Shown: positions 14,160 to 23,066, numbered from the stretch's first letter. The stretch is DNA of 36,416 bases from JAUWNP01 sp034430655 (GCA_034430655.1 DAOUEC010000267.1:1-36416), one strand, 5' to 3'. The notes: a model not told the origin generated them from the sequence alone. Made by a program: numbers and translations.

Positions 14160-15806
14160 TCACGAAGTCTTTGCTTTCGCTGCCTGGTAGTCACTGTAGC
14201 CGCCGAGATACTCGGTCAGCGCTCCCTCGTCCAACTCCACAATGCGATCCGCCACCCGGTCGAGGAAATACCGGTCATGGGAGATCACAAATACCGTTCC
14301 CTCAAAATCGGCCAAGGCGTCTTCAAGCACTTCGGCGGAAGGGATGTCCAGGTTGTTGGTCGGCTCGTCGAGCAGCAGGAAATTGGCGTCTGAGAGCATC
14401 AGCAAGGCCATATGCAAGCGACTCCGCTCCCCGCCCGACAAGTCCGCCACCAATCCCCGAGACTGCTCGTAACTGAAGAGAAAGCGGGACAAGAAGCGCA
14501 CCGCTCCCTCTTCCGAGAGTCTCGCCGCCTGCCGCACCGTGTCAATCAACGTCCGCGTGTAGTCGAGCGTCTCGTGCTCCTGGGCGTAGTAGCCAATCTT
14601 GACGCTCGGCCCGATTTTAATCTTGCCACCGCTAGGCGTCTCCTGGTCGAGGATGAGCCGGAAGAGGAGCGACTTGCCAGCCCCGTTGGGTCCGACCATC
14701 CCCACCCGCTCACCTCGCCACAAGAGCAGATTGAGCCCGGTCAGGATAATCGTTTCGTCGCGCTGTCTTGGAAACACCTTGTCCAGGTCCACGACCTCCA
14801 ACACCTTGTTGCTGCCGCGCCAGCCGTTGAGTTCCAGCCCCATGCGCTTGCGCTCCAGCGTAGGCCGCTTGATGCGCTCTATCTTTTCCAGGCGCTTGAG
14901 GATGTTCCGTCCGCGCCGGGAGAACTTCTCGTTGTCGTATACTTTGCCCCAGGTCAGCAGCCGCTTGGCGGCCTGTTCCAGCCGCGTGATTTCCTTCTGC
15001 TGCGCCTGGTAGATCTGCTGTTGTCGCAACAAGCGCATCTGCTTCTCGAAGGCGTACTCGGAATAATTGCCCGGGTAGTGCGTCAGCCGGCCATCCTCCA
15101 GTTCGACGATCTCGTCCGCCACCAGGTCCAGCAGGTAGCGGTCGTGGGAGACGATGATGACGGCTCCATTATACCCGCGAATGAACCGCTCAAGAAATGC
15201 TTTACCTTTCAGGTCCAGATGGTTGTCAGGCTCGTCGAACAAGAGCAGGTCGGGTTGGGTGACCAGCAACCTGGCCAGACCGACCAGTTTCTTCTGGCCG
15301 TCGCTGAGCGCTTCCACCGGCAGGTCGAAGTCGGCGTTGGTGAATCCCAGACTGCGCAACGTCGAGCGGACGCGCCCCTCGTAGCCCGGGCCACCGAGTT
15401 GCGTGTACTCGTCCAGCGACCGCGCCTGCTGCTCTAGCACCCGCGTCAGCGCTTTCTCATCCCCGTAGACAGCCGGGTCGGCCAATTGGGCCTCAATACG
15501 GGCCAGTTCCCCCTCAACACGGGCCAGTTCAGTCGAAGCGTCCAACGCCTCTTGCCACACAGTGCGCCCCGGTTCCAACCGGGGCTCCTGGTGCAGGTGG
15601 CCGATGGTCAGCCCCTTGCGGCGGACAGTGAAACCAGTGTCGCTGGTCAACTCGCCAGCAATGAGACGCAACAACGTGCTCTTGCCACAGCCGTTCGGCC
15701 CGATCAACCCCACACAGCGGTCGTCGTGGATTTCCCACGAGAGGTTTTCAAAAACCGGTTCCGAGATGTAGGTGACGCTTACGCGATCCAGGTTTACGGC
15801 GATCAT
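14160..15806 (-). CDS. ABC-F family ATPase
   Basis: A 548-aa soluble protein with two ABC ATPase domains and no membrane segments. ABC-F proteins act on ribosomes (translation regulation, stalled-complex rescue or antibiotic protection). Domain 1 has Walker A GPNGCGKST and signature LSDGQKKLVGL, with Walker B LLLFDEPDNHLD. A long charged, helical linker (about 240-300) follows, then domain 2 with GPNGAGKS, LSGGERSRLHMA and LLLDEPTNNLD. The Pro and double Asn of DEPTNNLD are ABC-F hallmarks. The ATG at 15806 follows GGAG with good spacing. The exact subfamily is not assigned. Confidence 0.9.
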   Translation of the reverse strand: MIAVNLDRVSVTYISEPVFENLSWEIHDDRCVGLIGPNGCGKSTLLRLIAGELTSDTGFTVRRKGLTIGHLHQEPRLEPGRTVWQEALDASTELARVEGELARIEAQLADPAVYGDEKALTRVLEQQARSLDEYTQLGGPGYEGRVRSTLRSLGFTNADFDLPVEALSDGQKKLVGLARLLVTQPDLLLFDEPDNHLDLKGKAFLERFIRGYNGAVIIVSHDRYLLDLVADEIVELEDGRLTHYPGNYSEYAFEKQMRLLRQQQIYQAQQKEITRLEQAAKRLLTWGKVYDNEKFSRRGRNILKRLEKIERIKRPTLERKRMGLELNGWRGSNKVLEVVDLDKVFPRQRDETIILTGLNLLLWRGERVGMVGPNGAGKSLLFRLILDQETPSGGKIKIGPSVKIGYYAQEHETLDYTRTLIDTVRQAARLSEEGAVRFLSRFLFSYEQSRGLVADLSGGERSRLHMALLMLSDANFLLLDEPTNNLDIPSAEVLEDALADFEGTVFVISHDRYFLDRVADRIVELDEGALTEYLGGYSDYQAAKAKTS

Positions 15807-15858
15807 AATGTTACTCCATTGAGAACACGGATTGCAGGACATTAGCGGATCGGCAATC

Positions 15859-16632
15859 TCACGCGCACCTCCCAGCGAGTTTCTCCAACTCACGCCTCAA
15901 CCTGGCATCTTTGCTATCCAACAAGGCAATCTCTCTCAGGCTCATACTTGTTTCCAATTGCCTGATGAGTTCATGCCCCAGGAAATACCCACACTGTTTC
16001 CGGTCACGGATCTCGAACCACGAGCCGAAGAACGGACGGATTGATTCCCCTTCGTCCATCAGTCTCAGGAACTCGGCAGCCAGCCAACTCTCTTGCTTTT
16101 GACACCAATCGAGCCAATCATCGCCGTAATTGCCGCCCCGCATATGCCAGGTGTCCCGGCCAAGAATGACGTGTTCGCACCGTTGCGCGAATCCCTCGCA
16201 GTAGAGTTGCCACCAGGGACCGGAGCCTTCAGCCTGTCTGTGTTGCGCCCGCCAATGCTCATGCACGAGATGACCAGTTTCGTGGGCGACCAGACCGGTG
16301 ATTGCCTGGGGCTGGCTCCAGCCGCACTCGGCGATGTTTTCCAGCCCAAACAGCACAGCCGGCGAGTCGTGAAATCGCGTCACCCATCCTGCGCCGCAGC
16401 CGATGCCGACGTAGATGACGAATATCACATCACTCTCGAATCCCAGCACTTCCTGGGCAGTTGAGTAGGTTGGCTCACATATCTCCAGCAGGTTCTTGTG
16501 AGCCACCTTCATCGTCGGCAGTCTATCGCCCAGGAACGGGAAGACTCTCTCTCGCGCAATCTGCCGCCAATCCTCGTCCTGGCTGGCATAGTCGTCCAGT
16601 TGTTTTTCCAGCAGTTCTGGCCACTGCGACAT
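15859..16632 (-). CDS. Putative zinc metalloprotease-like protein (HETGH motif)
   Basis: A 257-aa soluble protein that I do not recognise as a named family. It has a gluzincin-like HEXXH motif, AHETGHLVHEHW, with H117, E118 and H121, and a possible third ligand E146 in LYCEGFAQ 25 residues later. Peptidase activity is therefore an inference. No signal peptide is seen. The coding frame clearly continues upstream of the ATG at 16632 (ETWAADY, KAQNKPVDAQV) to a TGA at about 16752 without ATG, GTG or TTG. An excellent GGAGG SD lies six bases before an ATT at 16734, so the true start may be that ATT (291 aa). It is divergent from mazEF. Confidence 0.65.
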   Translation of the reverse strand: MSQWPELLEKQLDDYASQDEDWRQIARERVFPFLGDRLPTMKVAHKNLLEICEPTYSTAQEVLGFESDVIFVIYVGIGCGAGWVTRFHDSPAVLFGLENIAECGWSQPQAITGLVAHETGHLVHEHWRAQHRQAEGSGPWWQLYCEGFAQRCEHVILGRDTWHMRGGNYGDDWLDWCQKQESWLAAEFLRLMDEGESIRPFFGSWFEIRDRKQCGYFLGHELIRQLETSMSLREIALLDSKDARLRRELEKLAGRCA

Positions 16633-16768
16633 ATAGTCCGCTGCCCAGGTCTCTACCTGTGCGTCTACCGGTTTGTTCTGTGCTTTTGTCCAATAGGCCA
16701 GGAACGCTGGAAAAGTATCAATGATCTCGCAAATGGTAGCCCTCCGCTCTCACCTTTCTCTCATTGGC

Positions 16769-16809
16769 TTGACAAAAACCAAAAGCCGGTGTATCTTCTT
16801 AGTAGATAC
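16769..16809 (+). promoter_or_regulatory. mazEF promoter with overlapping operator palindrome
   Basis: TTGACA at 16769-16774, a 17-base spacer, TATCTT at 16792-16797. GTATCT (16791-16796) and AGATAC (16804-16809) form an inverted repeat; over 16791-16809 the imperfect palindrome matches 16 of 19 positions. Its position on the -10 region fits autorepression by the MazE-MazF complex. Confidence 0.75.
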
Positions 16810-16827
16810 GTAAAAGGAGACATGGTT

Positions 16828-17070
16828 ATGAGAACGCAAGTGCAGAAATGGGGCAACAGCCTGGCCCTACGGCTTCCCAAACCCTTTGCAATTGAAATCG
16901 GACTACAGCGTAATTCGCCGGTCGAGATTACGCTGGTTGATGGCAAGTTGGTCGTCACACCGGTCGTCGAGCCAGTCTTGACCCTCGAACACCTGTTAGC
17001 GCAAGTAAACGAAGACAACTTGCACGGTGAAATCGAAACTGGCCCCGCGGTAGGAAGAGAAGCGTGGTAA
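16828..17070 (+). CDS. mazE: MazE-like antitoxin (AbrB/SpoVT-type DNA-binding)
   Basis: An 80-aa antitoxin that would bind operator DNA through its N-terminal swapped-hairpin domain and neutralise MazF through its C-terminus. It begins MRTQVQKWGNSLALRLPK (compare KRWGNSPAVRIP of E. coli MazE), continues VEITLVDGKLVVTPV, and has the MazE-like tail LTLEHLLAQVNEDNLHGEI ending in W. The ATG at 16828 has the best SD spacing (AGGAG at 16815-16819); an ATG two codons earlier is too close. It overlaps the toxin start by seven bases. Confidence 0.92.
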   Translation: MRTQVQKWGNSLALRLPKPFAIEIGLQRNSPVEITLVDGKLVVTPVVEPVLTLEHLLAQVNEDNLHGEIETGPAVGREAW

Positions 17071-17411
17071 GTTTCATGACATACATTCCTGAACGTGGTG
17101 ATGTCATCTGGATTACCTTGAACCCACAGGCGGGGCATGAACAAGCGGGACGGCGACCCGCTGTAGTGCTCTCACCCGCCGCCTACAATGGCAAGGTGGG
17201 ATTGGTTATTCTCTGTCCTATCACAAGTCAAATCAAGGGTTACCCATTTGAAGTGCGAATACCCAATGGTTTGGCTGTCACCGGAGTAATCTTGGCTGAC
17301 CAGGTCAAAAGCCTGGATTGGCGCGCCCGCAAGGCCAAATTAGCAGATACTTTACCGGCAGCAACAGTGGCCGAGATGCTACAAAAACTTGATATGCTAT
17401 TATCCAGATAG
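17064..17411 (+). CDS. mazF: MazF-like endoribonuclease toxin
   Basis: A 115-aa PemK/MazF-type sequence-specific RNase toxin. Motifs are PERGDVIWITLNPQAGHEQAG, RRPAVVLSPAAYN, CPITSQIKGYPFEV and ILADQVKSLDW, including the conserved Arg and Thr/Ser of the active site. The GTG at 17064 overlaps the mazE stop, is preceded by AGGAAGAG, and gives an MVS start like E. coli MazF. The ATG at 17076 is an alternative (111 aa). It looks intact, so this is probably a functional chromosomal TA pair. Confidence 0.92.
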   Translation: MVSFMTYIPERGDVIWITLNPQAGHEQAGRRPAVVLSPAAYNGKVGLVILCPITSQIKGYPFEVRIPNGLAVTGVILADQVKSLDWRARKAKLADTLPAATVAEMLQKLDMLLSR

Positions 17412-17465
17412 TTGCCAGGATTGTGAGCCACATGTCCATGTGTGCAATGCCAGCGTGGACCAGAA

Positions 17466-19274
17466 TCAACGGGGCGCTTTGAATACATCGTACTCCTGCT
17501 CCAACTCGCGCCGGAGTTGCTGCGTGTACAGCCGGTAATAGTGTCCCTCGGCGTGCAACAGTTCCGCGTGGCTGCCCATCTCTGTGATGCGCCCGTCCCC
17601 GATGACCAGGATGCGGTCGGCCCGCTTGATCGTCGAAAGGCGATGGGCGATGACGAAACTGGTGCGGTCCTGCATCAGTGCCTCCATCCCCTTCTGGATC
17701 AGGGCCTCGGTGAGCGTGTCAACCGACGACGTGGCCTCGTCCATGATAAAGATCTCCGGCCGCGCCAGAATCGCCCGCGCCAGGCTGACCAACTGCTTCT
17801 GTCCAACCGAAAGCAGCACGCCGCCTTCGCCCACCTCTTCGTCGTAGCCCTTTTCCAGCGTGACGATGAAATCGTGGGCGCCGGCCAGTTTTGCCGCCTC
17901 GACGACTTCCTCGTCGCCGGCGTCCAGCCGCCCGTAGCGGATGTTCTCGCGGGTGGTGCCGGAGAAGAGGTGCGGCGTCTGCAACACCACCCCGATCCGC
18001 GATTGGATACTGTGCAGCGACAGTTCGGTATAGTCCCGCTCGCCGATGCGGATGATGCCCTGCGTCGGCTCGTAGAAGCGGCACACCAGGTTGACGATAG
18101 TAGACTTACCCCCGCCTGTCGGCCCGACCAGCGCGATGGTCTCGCCGCGTTTCACCTTCAGCGTGAAGTCCTGCAGCACCGGGTTGTCCTCCTCGTACCA
18201 GAAGTCCACGTGGTCGAACTCGATGTCGCCCCGGATGGTGCCTGGATCAACCGCCCCCGGCCGGTCGGTCACGTCGGGCACCGCGTCAATGAGCGAGAAG
18301 ACGCGCTCGGCCGAGGCGATGGTGTGCTGCATCTCGGCGTAGACGCGGGCCAGGTCCTGGACCGGCCAGAGCATGAAAGTGACGTACCCGACGAACGCCT
18401 GGATGCCACCGATGGTCAGACCGCCCACCTGCACCTGCAGACCACCGTACCAGACGATGCTGCCCAACGCTACCGCGCTGATCAACTGCACCATCGGCAG
18501 GAACAGCGCCGACAGATACGCCGCCCGGTAGGAGGCATTGTACATCTCATCCGTGAGTTCGCCGAACTCGCGCAGGTTCTCCTTCTCCCGGCAGAGCGCC
18601 TTCACCACGCGCACGCCCTGGATGTTCTCGTTGTAAGCGCCGGTGATCTTCGAGTTGAGTTTGCGCACCTTCCGGTACTCCACGATGATCTTTTTCCTGA
18701 ACTGGGTTGCCACGACCACCAGTACCGGGATGGTGGCGAACACCACGAGAGCCAGCCGCCAGTTGATGATCATCATAAAGTAGACGCCCGTGGCGATGTT
18801 CATAAAGCCCCAGGTGACGTCCAACAGCCCCCAGGTCACCAACTCGGCCATACGACTCGAATCGGATGTGACGCGCGACATAATCCAGCCCACCGGCGTC
18901 CGGTCGAAGTAGGAGAAGGACAACTCCTGCAGGTGGTTGAACATCTTTTTCCGCAGGTCGTACCGGATGCGCTCCCCCAGGATGCCGGTCAGGAAGATGA
19001 AAGCAAAGACGGCCACAGCCTGCACGACGATCAGTGAGCCGTACAGAGTGACGAGCCGGATAAGTGTTTCCTTGTCGCCTGCCAGGATACCCTCGTCCAC
19101 GATCCGCTTGCTGATGAAGGTAAAGTATGAGTCCATCGCCGACACAAACGCGACGGCTACCAGAAAGCCGACCAGCCACGGCCAATGCGGTTTGGTCTGA
19201 GCCAGGATACGAAGGACTGTCTGGCCGCTGAACTGGGTCGTAAATTCTTCTTCTTCAAACTCAAAGTGCGACAC
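17466..19274 (-). CDS. ABC exporter half-transporter, subunit with consensus Walker B
   Basis: A 602-aa type IV exporter half: an acidic N-terminus, six membrane segments (about residues 35-310), then the nucleotide-binding domain. Walker A is GPTGGGKST. The signature is LSVGQ instead of LSGGQ. Walker B is IFIMDEATSSVD with the catalytic Glu, and the H-loop is AHRLS. Together with the neighbouring subunit it should form a heterodimer with one consensus and one degenerate ATP site, like TM287/288 or TmrAB. The exported substrate is unknown (multidrug or lipid are possible). It starts at a GTG at 19274 with a GGAG SD and lies downstream of its partner on the same strand. Confidence 0.9.
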   Translation of the reverse strand: MSHFEFEEEEFTTQFSGQTVLRILAQTKPHWPWLVGFLVAVAFVSAMDSYFTFISKRIVDEGILAGDKETLIRLVTLYGSLIVVQAVAVFAFIFLTGILGERIRYDLRKKMFNHLQELSFSYFDRTPVGWIMSRVTSDSSRMAELVTWGLLDVTWGFMNIATGVYFMMIINWRLALVVFATIPVLVVVATQFRKKIIVEYRKVRKLNSKITGAYNENIQGVRVVKALCREKENLREFGELTDEMYNASYRAAYLSALFLPMVQLISAVALGSIVWYGGLQVQVGGLTIGGIQAFVGYVTFMLWPVQDLARVYAEMQHTIASAERVFSLIDAVPDVTDRPGAVDPGTIRGDIEFDHVDFWYEEDNPVLQDFTLKVKRGETIALVGPTGGGKSTIVNLVCRFYEPTQGIIRIGERDYTELSLHSIQSRIGVVLQTPHLFSGTTRENIRYGRLDAGDEEVVEAAKLAGAHDFIVTLEKGYDEEVGEGGVLLSVGQKQLVSLARAILARPEIFIMDEATSSVDTLTEALIQKGMEALMQDRTSFVIAHRLSTIKRADRILVIGDGRITEMGSHAELLHAEGHYYRLYTQQLRRELEQEYDVFKAPR

Positions 19275-19291
19275 TGGCTATCTCCTTCTCT

Positions 19292-19388
19292 ACCCTCCCG
19301 CAGGCTTGAAAACTGCCCCGATCAGCGGGTAACACCCGAACCCGGGCGCTTTTCTCGCCACAACATCTCATGCAGCCTGCGGGAGGGT
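19292..19388. repeat. 15-bp perfect inverted repeat across the two ABC genes' junction
   Basis: ACCCTCCCGCAGGCT (19292-19306) is inverted at 19374-19388, 67 bases apart. One arm encodes the last residues (ATLPQA) of the upstream exporter gene. It could be a long-range mRNA stem or a duplication remnant. Confidence 0.5.
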
Positions 19389-21200
19389 GGCACCGGCTAT
19401 CTCTTTCCCCAACTCGTCCTCAATGCGGGCCTGCATGTCGTAAATTCGGCGGTAGATGCCCTCTTGCGCCATCAAGTCGCTGTGCGTGCCTCGCTGCACG
19501 ATCTGGCCCTGGTCGAGCACCAGGATCAGGTCGGCGTTCATCAGACTCTGGACGCGGTGGGCGATGATGAAGGAAGTGCGACCATGCATCAACCGCTCCA
19601 TCGCTGCGCGGATCAGCCCCTCGGTCTCCGTGTCCACCGACGAAGTGGCATCGTCCAGGATGAGGATGCGCGGGTCTTTGAGCAGCGTGCGGGCAATGGC
19701 AACGCGCTGCTTCTGCCCACCCGAGAGCGTGACCCCCCTCTCGCCGACCAACGTGTTGTACCCACCAGGAAACGACTCGATCACGTCGTGGATAGCCGCG
19801 GCCCGGGCGGCGGCTTCGACTTCCTCGTCGGAGACCTCCCGCCCGACCCCGTAAGTAATGTTCTCACGGATGGTGCGGGAGAACAGGAACGGCTCCTGCT
19901 CGACGATGCCGATCTGCTGGCGCAGGAAGTGACGCGGATACTCCTTCAATTCCACTCCATCGAGAGTCAGACTGCCGCTATTGTACTCGTAGAAGCGGGG
20001 TAGGAGGTTGACCAGCGACGTCTTGCCCGAGCCGGTCGAACCGAGCAAAGCCACGACCTGCCCTGGCTCGCACCGGAAACTGATGTCGTTCAGCACCGCA
20101 CCGTCCGCGCCGTCGTACTCAAAGCGGACGTCACGGAAAACAATCTCCCCGTGCACGTTATCATAAGGCGTGTAGGAGCCTGTGTCCAGGGGCTCGCGCT
20201 CTTCCTTGATCAATTTAATCACCCGCCCATAGGAAACCAGTCCAGTGGACATGTGCACAATCAATCGGCCCAGGTTGCGCATCGGCCAGATGATCCACAC
20301 GACTAGGCCGGCGTAAGCCAGGTAGGTGCCCACCGTGATCGTGCCGTTCAAAGCCATCAGCGCACCGGCACAGAAGCCCCCCAACATCTGTGCGCCACAC
20401 AGGATGTTCGAGAGCGGCCAGAATAGTGAGTGCATCGTTACCAGCCGCCGTCCGCGCAGGAACTGTTCCCAGTTATCCTGCTCGAACTTATCGTGCTCAT
20501 AGGATTGCCGGGCGAATGCCTTGACCACCCGCACGCCGGTCAGATTCTCCTGCAAGGTCGTGGAAAGTTTAGCCTCCTGCTCCTGAAAGGCCTCGTACGC
20601 CTTTGAGACCTTCTTGAAGAAGAAGGCCGACATGATCACGATCAGCGGCACGATCACAATCGAAAGCAGGGCCAGGTGTGTGTTCAAGTTTAACAACGCA
20701 GCGAAATTGATTCCAAAGAGCAGCACGATACGCCCCATGCCGATGGCCTGGTCGGCAAAGAACCGGCGCACAGCATCCATGTCCGAGGTGGCACGTTGGA
20801 TCAGTTCGCCGGTCTGGGTCTTGTCGTGGTAAGTAAACGACAGTCGCTGGATGTGGTCGTACAGGTAGTCGCGCAGGCGCCGCGTGATCCCCTCCGCTGT
20901 CCGGGCAGCCCACCGTCCGCTGAGGAAGGAGAACATGCCCTGAACCAACGCCAGGCCCACAAAACTCAGCGCGATCAGCGGCAAGGTGCGACCAAATTCC
21001 CCCTGTCCCAAAACATCGTCCACAAAATAGCGCAGCAGCAGATAGTTGCCTGTTCGGAGAGCGGCCACCACACCCACGCTGAGCACTGCCCCCAGGTAGG
21101 TCAGGCGAAAGCCGGTCAGCATGCGCCACAATCCCACCAGGCGATTGTCGGAGACCGCGTTTTTGAAGTCAAACTTGGGCAGTGCAGTAGATGCCAACAT
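19368..21200 (-). CDS. ABC exporter half-transporter, subunit with degenerate Walker B
   Basis: A 610-aa partner of the downstream exporter gene. The membrane domain covers about residues 30-320. The nucleotide-binding domain has Walker A GSTGSGKTS, a canonical LSGGQKQRVAIAR signature, and Walker B ILILDDATSSVD where Asp replaces the catalytic Glu. Its own Walker motifs combined with the partner's LSVGQ would make the degenerate site. Its LSGGQ with the partner's Glu makes the active site. The ATG at 21200 is chosen over a TTG three codons earlier. It is preceded by an octamer repeat (21221-21260). Confidence 0.9.
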   Translation of the reverse strand: MLASTALPKFDFKNAVSDNRLVGLWRMLTGFRLTYLGAVLSVGVVAALRTGNYLLLRYFVDDVLGQGEFGRTLPLIALSFVGLALVQGMFSFLSGRWAARTAEGITRRLRDYLYDHIQRLSFTYHDKTQTGELIQRATSDMDAVRRFFADQAIGMGRIVLLFGINFAALLNLNTHLALLSIVIVPLIVIMSAFFFKKVSKAYEAFQEQEAKLSTTLQENLTGVRVVKAFARQSYEHDKFEQDNWEQFLRGRRLVTMHSLFWPLSNILCGAQMLGGFCAGALMALNGTITVGTYLAYAGLVVWIIWPMRNLGRLIVHMSTGLVSYGRVIKLIKEEREPLDTGSYTPYDNVHGEIVFRDVRFEYDGADGAVLNDISFRCEPGQVVALLGSTGSGKTSLVNLLPRFYEYNSGSLTLDGVELKEYPRHFLRQQIGIVEQEPFLFSRTIRENITYGVGREVSDEEVEAAARAAAIHDVIESFPGGYNTLVGERGVTLSGGQKQRVAIARTLLKDPRILILDDATSSVDTETEGLIRAAMERLMHGRTSFIIAHRVQSLMNADLILVLDQGQIVQRGTHSDLMAQEGIYRRIYDMQARIEDELGKEIAGATLPQAA

Positions 21201-21220
21201 GGTGAACAAACCTCGCAGGA

Positions 21221-21260
21221 TTCGTATGTTCGTAAATTCGTAAGTCCGTAATCCGTTAAT
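21221..21260. repeat. Octamer short tandem repeat between HAD and ABC genes
   Basis: Units TTCGTATG, TTCGTAAA, TTCGTAAG, TCCGTAAT and CCGTTAAT follow each other at exact 8-base steps from 21221. The array occupies almost the whole intergenic space and overlaps the stop codon of the HAD fusion gene. Confidence 0.8.
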
Positions 21261-22500
21261 GTCCTGAAATCCGCGTTATCGGATGTCCCAGCAGTGCCTC
21301 CAACTCCGCCAGCGATGCAGCCGGGTCAACAAACTGCACCGTGTGGATGCCCAACTCGCGGGCGGAGTCCACGTTGCGCAAGCCGTCGTCCAGGAAGATT
21401 GTCTGCTGAGGTGTGATGTCAAGTTGGCCCAGTGTCAGGTGGAAGATGGCCGGGTCGGGCTTGCGCAGGCCGACGTAGGCGGAGTTGACGTAGGCGTCGA
21501 ACTCGGCGTACACGTCGAGCCCGAACTGCTCGCGAATCCGGTCGTCCTGACCGGGCGAAGCATTGGTCAGCAACCCAACCTTGTAGCGACCCCGCAGAGC
21601 ACGAGCCGCGGCGACTACCTCCGGGTTGAACCGGTCGCCAGCGTAGAATTCATCGAGGAAACGGTTCGCCGTCTCCGCGTCGGGGAGGCCCAGTCGGTCG
21701 GCGATGTGCTGCATGGCGTCGTCGTTGGTGATGGCGCCGACCGACAGTTGGCGCCATACCTCCCCCCATAGCACCTCCGGCAACGTACCCGGCTCCAGTG
21801 CCAGCCGCCGTTCCCACGCCGCGATGTGCGCCTCGTCCGGCAGCCTCTCCATCACGCCGCCCCAGTCGAAGATGACGGCGCGGACGTCGGGCAAGGGATC
21901 AATAGGGGGATCGGGGATAGGCACGCCCAGACTCTGTAGCCATTTGCGCAGCGACGCAAACCCACGGAAGCGCGTGGCGTGGAGCCCGATCTGCCGGGCT
22001 GCGACTACGTTCATCCGTGAGTCGTCCACAAAGACCGTCTCCTCTGCCGCCACACCCAGCCGCTCCAACGCCAGTTCAAAGATGGCAGGGTCAGGCTTCA
22101 GCAGCCCCTCGCAACCGGAGACGATGATCGCGTCGAAGTCGCCGGCAATGCCCAGTTGCTCCAGATGCCGGGGCCGGCTGGCCGGGCCGTTGCTGAGCAG
22201 TCCAGTGCGGTAGCCTTCATCGCGCAGGTGGCGGATGAGAGACACCAGTTCCTCGTCAAGCCGGTCACCAGCCCGGAAGGCGTGCCGAAACTCTGCCGTG
22301 GCCTCGGTATCCAGCCCCAGCCGCCGCCCCACATCGGCCCAGAACTCGGCGTTGCTGATGCGGCCCAGCCGGACGTCGTCCCAGAGCGGGCTTTCGAACA
22401 GCGGCAGCCCGAACTGCTGCTCCAGTTCACGGCGGGGAACGGGGTTGACGGTCCGCATCAGCACACCCCCATAGTCGAAGATAAACGCGCGGATGGTCAT
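21256..22500 (-). CDS. Fusion of two HAD-superfamily hydrolase domains
   Basis: A 414-aa protein made of two complete, similar HAD (subfamily IA-like) domains. Domain 1 (about 1-195) has nucleophile motif FIFDYGGV (D9), motif II LLSNGPASR, LKPDPAIFELAL and VFVDDSRMNV. Domain 2 (about 205-414) has IFDWGGV (D212), LLTNASPG, RKPDPAIF and IFLDDGLRNVD. Both use the DXGGV form in which the usual second Asp is Gly, as in the HAD domain of epoxide hydrolases and related IA-3 members, so phosphatase activity is not certain. The ATG start overlaps the upstream HAD gene's stop by four bases. The substrate is unknown. Confidence 0.88.
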   Translation of the reverse strand: MTIRAFIFDYGGVLMRTVNPVPRRELEQQFGLPLFESPLWDDVRLGRISNAEFWADVGRRLGLDTEATAEFRHAFRAGDRLDEELVSLIRHLRDEGYRTGLLSNGPASRPRHLEQLGIAGDFDAIIVSGCEGLLKPDPAIFELALERLGVAAEETVFVDDSRMNVVAARQIGLHATRFRGFASLRKWLQSLGVPIPDPPIDPLPDVRAVIFDWGGVMERLPDEAHIAAWERRLALEPGTLPEVLWGEVWRQLSVGAITNDDAMQHIADRLGLPDAETANRFLDEFYAGDRFNPEVVAAARALRGRYKVGLLTNASPGQDDRIREQFGLDVYAEFDAYVNSAYVGLRKPDPAIFHLTLGQLDITPQQTIFLDDGLRNVDSARELGIHTVQFVDPAASLAELEALLGHPITRISGH

Positions 22501-23066
22501 AACAGTCCCCTGCGTTCGATTTGATAGCGCAAGTCCGGCGGTGTGGTGAATGTGATGGTATCCATTCCCAGGCTGGCTGCGGCTGCCGTGTTGCTGGTCA
22601 GATCATCCACGAATAACGTCTCGTGTGGCGCGACTCCCAACCGCTGCAACGCCAGTTCGAAGGCAAGTGGGTTAGGCTTAGCCACCCCCTCAATAGCCGA
22701 GATGACGACGGCGTCAAAGAGATAGCGGATGCCAAGTGGGTCTACCAGCCAGCGTTCGAGCCGGCTGCTGGCATTGCTCAGCAGCCCGATTCGATAGTGG
22801 TCGCCCAATCGTTCTACGATGTCCACGACTTCCCTGTGCAACCACCGCGCACCGTAGTATACACGCGGGATGATCTCCAGAGCCGGGACTATCCAGCGGA
22901 AGCAACCAATGCGGCCAGTATAGGCATCCTTCCAGGCCGGCCCATATAGTGTTTCCATCCAATGCTCAATCGGCAAACCCAGCCGCTCCGCCAGGTTGTA
23001 ATACCATTGCGCGTGCGCTCCCTGCACCAGCACACCGCCGAAGTCGAATACGAACGCTCGAATCAT
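22497..23066 (-). CDS. HAD-superfamily hydrolase (DXGGV type)
   Basis: A 189-aa HAD protein with FVFDFGGVL near the N-terminus, LLSNASSRLERW as motif II, VAKPNPLAFELAL with the conserved Lys, and LFVDDLTSNTAAA as motif IV. It is most like the two domains of the next gene, which suggests local duplication. It is coupled by ATGA overlaps on both sides (22497-22500 and 23063-23066). Confidence 0.88.
   Translation of the reverse strand: MIRAFVFDFGGVLVQGAHAQWYYNLAERLGLPIEHWMETLYGPAWKDAYTGRIGCFRWIVPALEIIPRVYYGARWLHREVVDIVERLGDHYRIGLLSNASSRLERWLVDPLGIRYLFDAVVISAIEGVAKPNPLAFELALQRLGVAPHETLFVDDLTSNTAAAASLGMDTITFTTPPDLRYQIERRGLL

Noticed and set aside
17442..19037. 531-codon + strand open frame opposite the ABC exporter
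   Set aside because: Antisense shadow rich in His/Asp/Arg/Gln, with no family features, covering a clear ABC transporter.
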